Assembly: GCA_030545055.2 (NCBI GenBank)
Contig: CM061537.1
Location: 77,703,290 to 77,767,289, forward strand
Length of the DNA: 64,000 nt
Direction of reading: 5' to 3'
From: Neoaliturus tenellus
Lineage: Eukaryota > Arthropoda > Insecta > Hemiptera > Cicadellidae
The number at the start of each line of letters is the position of its first letter. Position 1 is the first letter of the stretch. A model generated the notes under the pieces. It did not search any database, was not told the DNA's origin, and saw only the letters and a program-made list of their open reading frames with translations. The position numbers and the translations under genes were made by a program. Positions 47,201-59,699 of the stretch are shown here, piece by piece.

Positions 47201-50200
47201 AATTCCGCATTATGATAAAAATAGTGTTCATCACTTGGAGCAAAGGAGTCTTTTTGGTGGTTTATAGTTTTTAAAAACGAGGTTTCACACAAAAGAGATC
47301 AACATTATCTCCTACTGATGAAAATTTCTTATAAAAATTTGATTAATTTAAATTAATCAATTAATTATGAAATTAAGAAAATGATTAATTTCTTATAGAG
47401 ATTAAGAATGGGGGAAAATCAACTTTGTCAATCGTTTGGACGGTGCATCTGAGACTCCCACTGGACCGATTTACATGTGTTTGTTTTACCAATAAAAACG
47501 AAAACAAAAGTTTTCCTGTATAACAGGTTTGATTTTAACGTGATCTTACTTTCTTAAATATAAAAAAATCTACATTTCCGAACATTTACAATAAATTTAC
47601 TTCTCAGCCTTTTAATCGGCTAATTGTAAATACACGAGTTATTTTGTGAAAATACAGTATAAGATAAAACACTCAAGAAGGATTTAGTTTGTCCACCAGT
47701 AACTGAAAACGTTCGTAGTAATAATGTATTCTCCTTTCAATAGAAATTAAAAAAAACATACAATTTCATTATTTTTGGATTAAAAAATAGATAACTTTTT
47801 ATTCTTAAATTGTTTAAAGTTACTAATTATGTAAAGAAGCTCTTGAATTGTAAGGAAATATCAATTTAAAAAAGTACATTTTATAAATGTTTTGCATAAT
47901 CTGCCTAGTGCTCCACTCACTCCGACTGGCGCTGTATCAATCAAGTAGCCTATAGTCGGCCAACGACTCGTTTTTATTTAATTTAATTGTTAAATTTGTA
48001 TATATTATTGTATTTATAAGTTTTCATTTTTATTATTCAGTCATGGTTGGTATTCATTTCTGTTAGGAGTTAGATTTTTTCGAAAAATAATGTTAAGTGC
48101 AAAATTAACATTTTTATCATTTTTTTGTAACTAATACACCATAAATTATGTATAAAATATAAATGGAAAGTTAAATGTATACTATGATTAATGGTTTTGT
48201 AACAATACAAATGAAATCATATTCATAACTGAAACTACTTCAGTAAATAATAGTAATTGCAGAAGATGCAAAACCAAATGAAAGGTAATATATAAATTAT
48301 ATCTTTACAAATTGAAGTGGTGTTTTCAAAGCATTGGTAAAAAATAATTTGAGCATAATACAAATTTTTTATGTGACCCTTTTTACCAAGTATTAAATCG
48401 ACATTAATATATACGTTTTGTAAACATTACATAAATGTTTAAGAAATCTTATAGACATGATATGTCAGTAATACCTTTATAGCTCAACAATTATTAAAAT
48501 ATTTGCAACTCATTAAGAATATCAGTAAATTAAACGGAACTCAATTTACTTCAGAGTTTCCATTAGTCCCATGGGCTATTGTCTCCATACTAACCTTTTC
48601 CGATTTCCAATTAAACTTGAACAATTGGATGTGAATTGACGTCAAAGTATTGATGAGGCTGGAAAACTTTTCTTCTTCATTTACAGAAATTGTGCATTCT
48701 CTGAGATCAGACAGTAAAACGGATAGTTTTTCTCGCCCAATATAGAAAATCATACATTTTAAAATAGGTTTCAATGATATCTTATTTACAATAATCTATT
48801 AACCCTTTTAAAATATAGCATTAATTATTTTAGGAAATGGTGAATCTAATAATATTTTCATAAGCTAGAATTAGGTTGTTTGTACTGAGTAATTAATTGC
48901 TTACATCACCTGGTAACTTGTACGAAATACTGTCAATAGTTATTATAAGCCAAACTTTATTCTTTGATAGTAAAACTTTACAAAATAATTTAAAAACTAA
49001 ATTAAATAATAAAATCAATAAAGCAGAATTGAGATTATAACATTGGGTCTTTACACGTAATATATCATTTTAATTGCATTATACAGAAATCGCTAGAAGT
49101 GCATTGCAATAAAAGATGATAAATTAATTTGTGCAATTTTTATGCTTTTTGAAAATTAATAAATAAATAAAAAGAACAATAAATAAAAACATAAGCGTGA
49201 TAATTTATTGATTTTAATACAATATCTTTATGTTTAAAATTTGTTGATAGTTTAAAACCAGTAAAATACAAATTTGAATTTTAACGACTTATTAGAAAGA
49301 GAGGGAGAGGATAGAGCAAGAAACCTGTGAATGTACACCTGTTCTACTTCGCGTCAACTCCATTATTAGTTGTTTATCTTCCTCACTTCAGGTTTTGTGT
49401 TTCTGACTGTTACAAACTACCATAGATGTTAAACTTTCTCTGTTTTGCTTTAGATTTCCTCTCTTTTGTAGGTAAACGAAGAGTGTGTAGGCTTGTGCAT
49501 CTTGGTTATTAAATATTTTTTTATTAAGTAAGAATTTTTGAGCATAATTTTCACTAAGGAAGTTATAAATTTTTGTATAAACACCCAAAATATTGACTGT
49601 CTCGGACAAAGTATTAAACTAGGATTAACATTCAAATAAGAGACAAAAACTTTATCCATTTATTTTTGTTAACCTAGAAAATAATGTAAAAAATCTTAGG
49701 TAAAAATACAACAGTAAGGAAAGTTTAATAGACTGAAATACGTTTACGCTTTAAAAACCTTCGTTTTACAAACAATCGTTTTGATGTTGAAAAAACTACG
49801 AAAAAAATAGTTCATGTTTTTAGAAGGAATCATAGAAAAATTATTTAAGTAGCACGAAAAACAAACATCGCATTTAGTTTTATCCTAACCATAAATGTCA
49901 CATTTAAAATTATAAAGCTTGAAGCCGTATAAAATAGGACCTCCCATAACCAACAATGAAGGGACCGGTCCATGGTAGGAATGGCAAAAATGTCGGATAT
50001 CGGGAGGAACAAATTAAATGCATTTCTTAAGGAGAAAGCAGCTATATAGAATTGTAAAACAACTTTATTATACCTATAACACATCAATTAAAACATTAAA
50101 ATATCCCCTTCACACCAGACCTTCGTACTCATCAAATTTCAAACAGGATTCATTTTTTTTTTAATCTCCCCCATAAACACCATGGGACCAGGGATGTAGG

Positions 50201-50840
50201 TTTGCTGCCTTGGAAATATTTCAAGTAGATATAGGAAAATTCATTCCCACTGCATGTAAATAAATTCTGATATTTTTCAATTTCCCTATAACCCCATAGG
50301 GGTCTTGGGGCTGTGTAGGTATGTTTGCTGCCACATGGGTGCTGTAAGTAAATATAAGTTAAACTATAGCTAACAAATGTACTTACCAAATTTGATCAAG
50401 AATGTTTATAAATAAGTGAGATTCAGGGTTTTGTTAATTCCCAAGAATAACATTTAAAATATATTTTTAAATTTTCTCTGTCACCTGTTAAGCCATGTTA
50501 AAAATTCAAAATATTAGTTTGTTTTTAAGCTCTTTTATGTGGTTTCAGTTAAAATTGTTTAATTTTGAAAACTCATGTCCAAAAATGTCAACAACCCAAT
50601 TTTACCCCTTTGAATCCCCATAAAACCCTGTTCCCACAACCCGATAGTGCTGGTTCGCGAACTCATGAAAATAGACCTTTTCCTACACCTTCTTGCCAAA
50701 TTTCATATTTATATATATTACATAACATATGAAAATGAACGAACGGTATTTTTGGAATCTGGAGACCTCAAAATGAAAAATGAACATGTTCTCGGGCTTA
50801 GGTCTTAGAATGGCTACTACCGTAATAGCGTATTCCTTAT
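44213..50840. other. AT-rich intergenic DNA
   Basis: No gene recognised. A diverged inverted repeat of roughly 44220-44460 against 44620-44900 (AAATAAAATTTC, GATCCCC blocks) and a short GC-rich island at 44960-45110 stand out from the surrounding AT-rich sequence. Confidence 0.55.
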
Positions 50841-50860
50841 AGGGAAATTCGCTGAAATAT

Positions 50861-50891
<31 letters not shown>

Positions 50892-50893
50892 CT

Positions 50894-50951
<58 letters not shown>

Positions 50952-51249
50952 AATGAAAAACTTTTTTAATATTTATACATAATTGTCTCTACAAATAACA
51001 GATAGTTTCACGTTTCGACAGCTCAGCAACGACATAAGCGCGGAAATCACTGATAGACGATTGAACACTAAGTCGGATATCGGGAGGAGTCGGTTATCGG
51101 AAGGTTGGATAAGGCAGGTTTTACTGTATATTTTAAAATCAAAGACGTTTTATCACTTAGCGGTATTTGTAAACCTTTAAGTTACAATGTCCTATATATT
51201 AATGTATAAAACAAATAGGGAAATTCGCTGAAATATATATATAATAAAT
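50841..51249. repeat. tandem duplication, unit 1 and start of unit 2
   Basis: Unit 1 (50841-51216) starts AGGGAAATTCGCTGAAATAT and includes an (AT)n tract (50859-50948). Unit 2 starts at 51217 with the same words and is cut after TAATAAAT by the element at 51250; it resumes at 56711-56985, nearly identical. Confidence 0.85.
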
Positions 51250-52330
51250 GGGTCGCCGTCAGGTTGGCACCACGACAGATTGGCACCACGGTGTTTAGCA
51301 CCAGGCGTCAGATTGGATCCGATCCCCTGAAATAACACTCCCCGTCAGGTTGTCACCACGACAGATTGGATCCGATCCTTTCTCGAGGTTCCAACCTGTC
51401 GGGCACTGTCACGACAGATTGTCACCCCAAGCGGCCCGGCGTCAAATTGTCACCACGTCAGATTGGCACCGATCCTTTCTCGAGGTTCCAACCTGTCGGG
51501 TACTGTCACGACAGATTGTCACCCCAAGCGGCCGGCGTCAAATTGTCACCTACGTCAGATTGGCACCGATCCTCAGAGCCGGCCTTTGGGCGGTGCGAGC
51601 GGTGCGACCGCAACGGGCCCCGCGCTTATAAAGGCCCCCGCCCAAAAAAAGAAATAAAGTAAATAGACAAGATTTAACTAGCAGTGGGAGATGGCAGTCT
51701 ATATAGTGTAGTAAAATTAGTCGGGAAAAATGAAATAATTTTTGGAAAGCTAATTTTTTTTTGAAATGTGTTCTATGGCATCCCCTGACCTTCCTCCGAA
51801 AAGTCCCCTGAAATCCCATGTGGGGATCATGCCCAAAAATGAGGGGTTTGGCCGATAAGGAGTTAAAATAAATTTTGATATTAAGCATACTAAATTTGAT
51901 TACACTCCAGAAGGTTTATATATATCAAATTAAAGGTCTTAAAATGTAGAGTACAATGCCGTAAACCCGACCTAAATATGGTTCGGTAACATTCTGTCCC
52001 AGTAACATTTTGTCCTAACTCGAATTTCTTGGAAAACCAGTAACATTTTGTCCCAATCTTTTTTACAGTTGATTAAATCAGCTAACGAGGTAACATCTTG
52101 TCCCAACGAAAATTTGACAAGTGTTGAGGAACGCAGCTCAGGTAGAAAGAGCAGATCAAGTCCGAGCGGCATGCGGCCGCATGGAGCGCCGGCCTGGGAG
52201 GGGCGCAGATTAAAAAAAAGTATAGTAAATGCCAAAATTAGAGAGACTGGAGGCAGGTAGTCCCGACCCGTCCTAATCCTTTGTTGACAAAACACCCCCT
52301 ATTGTAGCGTGGCTGCACTGAAAAAACTCT

Positions 52331-52625
52331 AAGGTTGTCGATACACTATTTTTAAGGTTGAATGGAATTTAACTTTAGTAAAGTAAGTAGCACCATATTC
52401 TAAAAATTATGGTAAGGAATGCATTAATCATAAGGTTATTACTACTTCAGATTATAGTTATTTTAAATTAAACGTAACTAAGGTTGTCGATACACTATTT
52501 TTAAGGTTGAATGGAATTTAACTTTAGTAAAGTAACTAGCAACATATTATAAAAATTGTGGTAAGGAATACATTAATCATAAGGTTATTACTACTTCAGA
52601 TTATAGTTATTTTAAATTTAACTCA
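52331..52625. repeat. tandem duplication of about 149 bp
   Basis: AAGGTTGTCGATACACTATT...TTTAAATT occurs twice head to tail with few differences. Confidence 0.85.
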
Positions 52626-53326
52626 TATAAGGTTGTTATTGCAATAATGTTACACGTTAAGAAATAATTTACCTTTAGTATACAACCCCATCAGAAGACA
52701 GTATAAATTAAATTACATTCCTGTAGTAGATTATTTTTTATTTATTTTAGTTGAAGCGCTGTGAGTCATAGTTCTGGGTCTTTAATTAATATTCTGCTAA
52801 GAAAAACGAAAGTTCGAATATTTATCCTTCCGCCAAGAGTATAGGGGTGGGGATGTTTTACACAGCATAAAGGCTTAAGAAAAAAGTAGTTCTTGAATGT
52901 AAACCGAACTTTTTGAGATGTTGTGACTAATTTGGATATAGCGACCAACCTTAAATTAACTATTGACTTTTTTATATCTGCTCATATAATTAGTGGTCAA
53001 ATTTAACTTTATTTCTACCGTTTTCTGTCGAATCAGTAGGATCTGTCGATTTGGCTTCGGTTGCCGGTTGCCGCCGTTGCCGGTTCGTTGTTCCGTTCGT
53101 TGGTTGGTGTTGGTGACTCCGTCCAGTGTAGCCATTTTTCCACTGAAATTAACTGAACCTGATTAAGTTAAATGGAAAGGGCTTCTTTAGTTTTTGCAAC
53201 AAAGTACAGTTGAAACGGACAACATAGACGAATACGACTAGCCAATTGAACTAATGCTGACAAGTTGGAACCCTTACGCCAGCCGTCGCCACAGATTATG
53301 TGACACATTTCCGTTCCCTTCCAACA

Positions 53327-53392
53327 AGTACCTCGGTGGCATAGAGGTAGCGAGCCGGCTTCACACACCGGCGGGCCGTGTTCGAATCCTGG
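53327..53392 (+). repeat. tRNA-Val-like SINE head
   Basis: GGCTTCACACACC resembles a tRNA-Val(CAC) anticodon arm and GTGTTCGAATCC a B box. The acceptor stem is not closed, so a SINE relic is more likely than a working tRNA gene. Confidence 0.5.
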
Positions 53393-54051
53393 GGCCCAAT
53401 TTTTGAATCAAGTGAGTAGTGAGTTACATCTCACCAGTTTGCTCCTTACTGACTGTCTCGAGATGGTAAAATTGAAGTTTGTATTAGCATCCGGTTTCAA
53501 ACGTCAAATTAATAGCACCATTTAATATTGCAAGTTCTATTAATTTAAAGATTTTAAATGACTTGCATTGTTATATTTAGAACATAATTACAACCTTCTT
53601 TTATTTTAAATGTTCAATTACACACTTGTAAGTATCAATATACATTTTAGGCTATTTAACTAACGTAAACATAACCTAGACGATTTTTAAAGTATGAAAG
53701 TTGTTATTGACAAATTGAACTATTTCCTGTTGAAATCAAGATGAAGAAGAAGAATTTTCAACCTCACGTGAGATTATCTCACCCAAACCACTCACCACCG
53801 ATTTGTTAGGTGAGTGAAAACGGGTGAGTTGGTGAGATTTTCTGCTCAAATTACATTTTTATACATATATGCCACAATGGTGAATAAAACATTCCCTTGA
53901 AATACTGATGAAAAATATTAATTACTGGATGCGCAAGTTTTAAAAGACCTTAAATATTGCATTCATTCTTAATTACCTATTAGGGTGGATGAAAATTGTT
54001 TGCTAATAAGCCAACTCACCAACTCACTACTCACTCGATTGAAAAATTGGG
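53391..54051. repeat. foldback/MITE with GGGCCCAATTTTT ends
   Basis: GGGCCCAATTTTTGAATC...GTGAGTAGTGAG is mirrored at 54018-54051. AT-rich interior without a gene. Confidence 0.65.
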
Positions 54052-56718
54052 CCCCTGACCTCGCCGATTAAGCTTTTTACTGTTATTTTACTGCTTTCAT
54101 TAAATTAATAATAACTTTACTAAGGTAAACACAACTATAAATTTTTAACCTTAACTCATGTGTAAAAATAACCATAATATTGCTGGGCAAATAGTGGCCT
54201 TAGCTTAAGGTTAATTTTAACTATACTACGTGTAGTTTTAACCTTAGAGTTTTTTCAGTGTGGCAGGTTCGGCACCGGAAGGCCGCCCGGGTCTCGGGGG
54301 ATTCTCAGAATTTTGGCCACTGCCTCAATTATACAATAATCGAACCAATGCACGTACAATAAAAATTCATGGACTATGTGTTGCGTGTTGATTAGACGAT
54401 TATGACAAAATTTGAATCATAGTTCTACGATGTTTAATAACCATTTTAAAAAGTTATAATCCTCAGACAAAATAGGAGTTACACCTTAGGCAGTGGCCAA
54501 AATTCTGAGAATTCCCCGAGACCCGGGCGGCATTCCGGTGCCGAACCGGCCGGCCGCCCTACAATAGGGGATATTTTGACAACAAAGGATTAGGACGGGC
54601 CAGGACTACCTGCCTCCAGTCTCTCTAATTTTGGCATCTACTATACGGTGTTATTTGATAGTTACAAAAATTAACGCCTTGACAACCGTGTATAGCCTAT
54701 AATTCGGTATTGTGTGTCAAAACAGCGCTAAAGGTCGTGGACACACGGGACGGCTAAACTCCCGGAAATCTGTTCCATTTCACAGCCGCCGGCTGTATTT
54801 TGAGAGTCCGAACACAAGGCAACAGCGAAATAGCCGGGCTTGTGAGACTACCATGTTACTCATTATGAAACCCATGTTGAATCTTTAACTCGTGGATTCT
54901 AATTATTGAGTAAACAGCCCTTATCATCATTCATACTAAAGCTTTTGTTTTTAAATTCAAATGCAATTGTACAAATTGATTAGCTGTTTTATACTTTTAC
55001 ATAACTGTTATTTATTTAAACATTAAGTACCTGGGGGCCGAGCATTTTCTCGGTAAACACTTAAACGATTCTGTATTGTAATATCAGTTACTATAACAAG
55101 TAAGTAGCAAAAGATTTGTTCAAAACCAAGACCAGCTCGTTCGCTTCGCTCACTTGCCTTTCGGACTATTTAATGTTTGGGACAGAATGTTACTAGGGAG
55201 CAGGTAGAGAGTTGGGCATCTGAGGAATTTAGGACAAAATGTTACTGGAACAAAATGTTACTGGAACAAAATGTTACCTGGGACAAGATGTCACGACACG
55301 CCTAAATATAACGGTTGGGAGAAAAATGGCAGGCGTTCGAAATTTAGAATAAAATAATATTATAAAAACTTTGAAATGCAATAACTCCCGACATATTTGA
55401 GCTTTTGGGGTCTGGTTTTCGGCTATGAACTCTCCTTATTAAGACCTTTAAAATGATATGTAGCATGGCTATGGACTAGGAAAAACTTTTCAAAACTCCC
55501 TCTTTGGGACGTCCATGAAGAGGGTGGTTCAAGGGTAATATGATGGGCATATGTCCTCAAAAGGTCTAGTATTTAGAATATTATTACATTTTTAAGCGTG
55601 TAGATTAAAATTTGGTTTTTATTCAAAGTTTGACAGGCTGCCATTTTCGACTCAAGCAACCTTTTGAGTTGGGGTTTGCGGCATTAAATTCTACTACTTA
55701 AGAGCTTTAATTTGATATACATAAACCTATTGGTCGACGAAAGCCTTATTTCTGACTCCACGTGGGCCATCTCATCATTTTAGGCATGTTGCCCACTGGG
55801 GATTTGAGGGGACTTTTCTGAGGGAGGTCAGGGGATGACATAGAACACATTTCAGCAAAAATTGGCTGTCCAAAATTTTTTTCATTTTCCAGCCATTTTT
55901 GGCTTAATTTTACTACACTAATAGTGCCACGGCCGCGAAACGGTCATCTACGTCTAAACATTTTGTACTAGTAAAATACCGGTGAAAAACAACTTGAAAG
56001 TGGTTACACTATTATGTCATATGAAAGGTAAGATTCTGAAATTTTGTTATTATAATAAGAGATAACCGATTAGTAGTTGTGTTACGGTAACTAATAACTC
56101 ATAGAATATTTGTAGATTTTTGCGACGTCAATCCAAGTAGCCACGTTTGAAACGTCAAAACATTACTTTTTGAACTTACCTAGCTCAGTTAGTAATTTGT
56201 ATCGTATAAATTTGTATTTAGCACCCCTGGCTTGTCAAAAGCGTTCCTAACTAGTATCAATTTATACGTCGTAAGGTCTCATAGGTTTGAATATACAATA
56301 TACGTATTTTCTAACTCTATAACAAATATCGAACGGCTGGCAGACGACCGTTTGCTTAAATTGTTATTTGATGAAGTGTACATCGTTATTACTAGTCAAA
56401 TGAAATGAGCATAGTGGTGCCATTCTGTCGGGTACTGTCACGCCAGATTGTCACCCCAAGCGGCCGGCGTCAGGTTGTCACCACGACAGATTGGCACCGC
56501 GTCTTTCTCGAGGTTCCAACCTGTCGGGTACCGCGCCGTCAGATTGTCACCGATAGCGGTAGGCGACAGGTTGTCCCCACGTCAGATTGGCACCGGCCCT
56601 TCTCGGGGTGACAATCTGTCGGGGAGCGCACGCGACTGATTGTCACCTCTAGGATCGGTGCCAAACTGTCGTGGTGCCAATCTGACGGGGTGACAATCTG
56701 ACGCGTACCCTAATAAAT

Positions 56719-58709
56719 GAAAAACTTTTTTTAATATTTATACATAATTGTCTCTACAAATAACAGATAGTTTCACGTTTCGACAGCTCAGCAACGACAT
56801 AAGCGCGGAAATCACTGATAGACGATTGAACACTAAGTCGGATATCGGGAGGAGTCGGTTATCGGAAGGTTGGATAAGGCAGGTTTTACTGTATATTTTA
56901 AAATCAAAGATGTTTTATCACTTAGCGGTATTTGTAAACCTTTAAGTTACAATGTCATATATATTAATGTATAAAACAAATGAAAAAATATATTGAGTGA
57001 AGATCAAATTACAAAAACGCAATAATTGCAAAAAATTAATGTTGCTAAAAAACAGTTATATCGAAATTATATGTAAAAGATAGTTCAGTCCATTAAAATC
57101 AAATACTAAGGAAATTATATGGTCCTAAAAAAATATAGCAAGAAGAAAATAATCACCGTCAAAACGGATGTTCTTAAGTTGGAATCAGATGGAGAAAGTA
57201 CCTCATGAAAGGACTACATGATACTGGGACTTTGGAGACCAAAAATACACAGATCACGTCACCTGTAGCGAGAGAAGGCTCAACCCAGAAGTATTCTGTG
57301 ATCCTTTTTTTATATTTTTGCCCAATAATTTCCTAGTGATCTACCTTGGTATTTAACTTAGTAATCTAGTTTACTTTGGTATCCATGCTTTCCCTCCATC
57401 TATACTCGCAACATCAAATTGCAAAAAATATTCTACAATAACAAACTTTATTATAGATTTTTTTATTTGACGTGTTACGAATATAGAGGTATCGAGAGCA
57501 TAATACTAACTTAAATTGATAATAAGTAAAATTATATTACTAATTTAATACAAGGTAACAATAGAGAGGGTATTATCACCTTTAGGATTAGTGGGTAGGA
57601 AGGGGTATCTTTTTAATATTTCATCATATTGCACGCAGAGCATCCGTTTTCTGGCCTTTAATTTGTCCTCAAATTTAGCATTTTCTGTAGTCTTTTGAAA
57701 GTATGCAGAAAAAAACATCTGTTCATTTTTTTCATGCTTGCGCTAACCTCAAACGTTGTTTTATTATCAAGAAAAAAATCTAATCAAAAAAAAACATAAG
57801 GCCAATGTAAACAAAATGACGTAAAGACTAACTTTTAATGCAAGGTTTTGACATTCATTCATTTCACATACATATCAGCTGTTTTAAGGAATATTTAAAC
57901 TAAGGTGGAAGTAAACTACATTGAAAGGATGATAAAAATTATAGTTTTTTTACAAACTAGTGCACGTGTTGCTCAACATTGAGCAATTTATTTTCATACA
58001 ATACAAAAGTTACATTTAATTCTAGATCAATGAAATCCGACCAATCCAATACTGTGAATATCAGTGATCACCAAAAACTACAGCTGTACGTTAACAGATG
58101 TTTGAAATGCTCAAACCAATCTCAATGTTATTCTAATGGAAAATTTTCAAATTTAATTTGTTGATAGCGCCCTTATTTTAAGTCCGATCTTCATCAATTT
58201 TTGGCGGAAACAACTTCAGAATAAGCCCTATCCAACGACACCAAAAACTTGAAAATCGGTTGAGGATTGTAGGAGGAGTTCTCAAGCCAAAAAAAACCCT
58301 TAGCGTATTTAATAAGTATAGATTAGTTACTACTTGTATATATTACTTATTACAAATCTAGTTTTATGATTACTGTAACTAGTTATTAATAATACCGTAC
58401 AGTATGAAGAAATACGCTGTTCATTACTCGGATGTAAAGTATTTTTTCTGTGCTCAATCACTATTTCGGAGCTCGGGGCTTCGCCTCACTCGTAAAACAT
58501 GATTTCGCACAAAAACAGCTATGTGTGTAATAAGAGCGTAAAGTACGTCGTTGCCACTCGAGAGTTGTTGATGGCCGCACGAAGCGTCAGCTGAGTGCGT
58601 CCCGACATTTCGAGAGCGGCAATTACTATTTGTGCTCGTCATACACACACGATTTTTCCTACCACTATAATTGCTACAGACTACATGTTTATTGTATACA
58701 GAATGTCAT
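56719..58709. other. second tandem unit remainder and AT-rich host DNA
   Basis: Up to about 56985 this is the rest of the tandem unit; the remainder is AT-rich with a widespread-looking repeat segment (58160-58300) and a GC-richer part at 58450-58640. No gene recognised. Confidence 0.55.
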
Positions 58710-59032
58710 AGTAGTGGGAAAAAGCCACTCCTGGCACAGATCAGCTGCCCGCCGAGCAGCTGCCGGGGCAGCTGGTGCCAGCTGCCATGTCATATAGCTT
58801 CCGGTGGGGGCAGAGGGTATATATCAGATGCTGTAGTTATATGTTATGCCATATAGGTTGGGGTGGAGATGGCGATAGTGTTGGTGTTAGGGTGAAGTAA
58901 ATTTGCGCATAAATTAAAAGTTAGTTCAAAATTGAAATTCGTCGGTGTTAACGAAACTCTAACAGTTGAACAAAAATTAAGAGTTAGTTCAAAATTGAAA
59001 TTCAAACTTATAACTGGGATCTGGAAAATATG

Positions 59033-59041
59033 TCAAGGTCA
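59033..59041 (-). promoter_or_regulatory. TCAAGGTCA near the copy D end
   Basis: TGTCAAGGTCATCCAGAG followed by a TTTTTAAAAA run, the usual cassette neighbours, at the position matching the inner TIR of copy B. Confidence 0.55.
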
Positions 59042-59064
59042 TCCAGAGTAAGTTTTTAAAAATC

Positions 59065-59136
59065 CTATCCAACTACCACCAGAAATAGTTCTAAGTTGAA
59101 GTAGTTGGTGATAGCGGGATAATTTATTTGTGCCAT
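59065..59136 (-). CDS. 23-residue short frame behind a membrane-gene-type leader
   Basis: ATG at 59136 and stop at 59065. The sequence upstream (CTTCTCATTCGATCGCCAACTTTC, TATAAG, CCCCCACCACC) matches the leader of the membrane-protein genes of copies A and B. The peptide ends in LELFLVVVG. It may be a remnant of that gene or a real micropeptide. Confidence 0.3.
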   Translation of the reverse strand: MAQINYPAITNYFNLELFLVVVG

Positions 59137-59327
59137 GGAAGAGGTGTTTATCGTTTGAAAGTTGGCGATCGAATGAGAAGCGCCGCCTAGGGAGAGGGCT
59201 TATAAAATGGCAACCTTCCCCCACCACCCCTTCCCCCACTCCTTTAGACCAATAACTGGTCGCTGACTCTATGTGGTGAAACTGAACTAAACATGGTGGC
59301 CGCCATGGATAATTCTAACCTCAAACC

Positions 59328-59666
59328 TTAGCTCAGCTGAAGAGAATAGAGAAGTACAAAGTAGGAATTGTGGTGAGAGCACTTATATAAGGAATAGTGG
59401 GGGTGAAATAAAAAAACTTGTTGAACACAGTCGATAGGTGTAACAAGTTCAAAATTGTTGAAGTGTAACATATAACGCAAGATGTTATGAATAATACTAT
59501 CATCAACATTAACCTGCAAAGTTGTTGAAGAGTATAATGGGTTAAAACTGTACCGCTTTCTTACTTTACTTAAATTAGTTTTAGACTTTGAAACTGAAAG
59601 TTTAGAATTATTTTGTAATATGTGTTGTGTTCGCAACAGTTTCAATTTTAAACTCTGCGCAACCAT
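59328..59666 (-). CDS. 113-residue right-end protein homologue (copy D)
   Basis: Start MVAQSLKLKLLRTQHIL; shares RKRYSFNPLY, FELVTPID and a hydrophobic YSLYKCSHHNSYF region with 30695-31036. 112 residues, no break. Transcribed toward the TIR, as in copy B. Confidence 0.68.
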   Translation of the reverse strand: MVAQSLKLKLLRTQHILQNNSKLSVSKSKTNLSKVRKRYSFNPLYSSTTLQVNVDDSIIHNILRYMLHFNNFELVTPIDCVQQVFLFHPHYSLYKCSHHNSYFVLLYSLQLS

Positions 59667-59699
59667 TACAGGAGGTGTGTTATATGTTGAAGTCAAAAG

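Larger units (their letters stand above)
52316..54260. mobile_element. innermost element, CACTGAAAAAACTCTAAGGTT ends
   Basis: CACTGAAAAAACTCTAAGG at the left is mirrored at the right end, interrupting the palindrome of the element around it. The flanks TGGCTG and TGGCAG may be an imperfect 6-bp duplication. It contains a 149-bp tandem duplication (about 52331-52620), the tRNA-like segment and a foldback. Confidence 0.6.
51979..55300. mobile_element. nested DNA element with GTAACATTTTGTCCCA subterminal repeats
   Basis: CCTAAATA occurs at 51971-51978 and 55301-55308. The ends carry repeated GTAACATTYTGTCCCA (left) and its inverse (right). Inner arms 52205-52310 and 54555-54650 are inverted repeats (GCCTCCAGTCTCTCTAAT). 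Further inward, 54264-54335 and 54486-54560 continue the palindrome. Confidence 0.68.
51250..56710. mobile_element. 5.5-kb DNA transposon with GTCAGATTGGCACC subterminal repeats
   Basis: Begins GGGTCGCCGTCAGGTTGGC and ends in the mirrored GACGCGTACCC; TAATAAAT duplicated at 51242-51249 and 56711-56718. Both ends carry many copies of GTCAGATTGKCACC / ACGACAGATTG. Inner arms near 51700-51830 and 55790-55920 are also inverted repeats. No transposase seen. 8-bp duplication suggests a hAT-like or related superfamily. Confidence 0.7.

Noticed and set aside
51350..51662. Overlapping 64-98-codon + strand frames with repeated SPRQIG-type words
   Set aside because: They are translations of the transposon's subterminal DNA repeats in several frames, not proteins.
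53327..53392. Functional tRNA-Val gene
   Set aside because: The acceptor stem does not close and it is embedded in mobile-element sequence; a SINE relic fits better.
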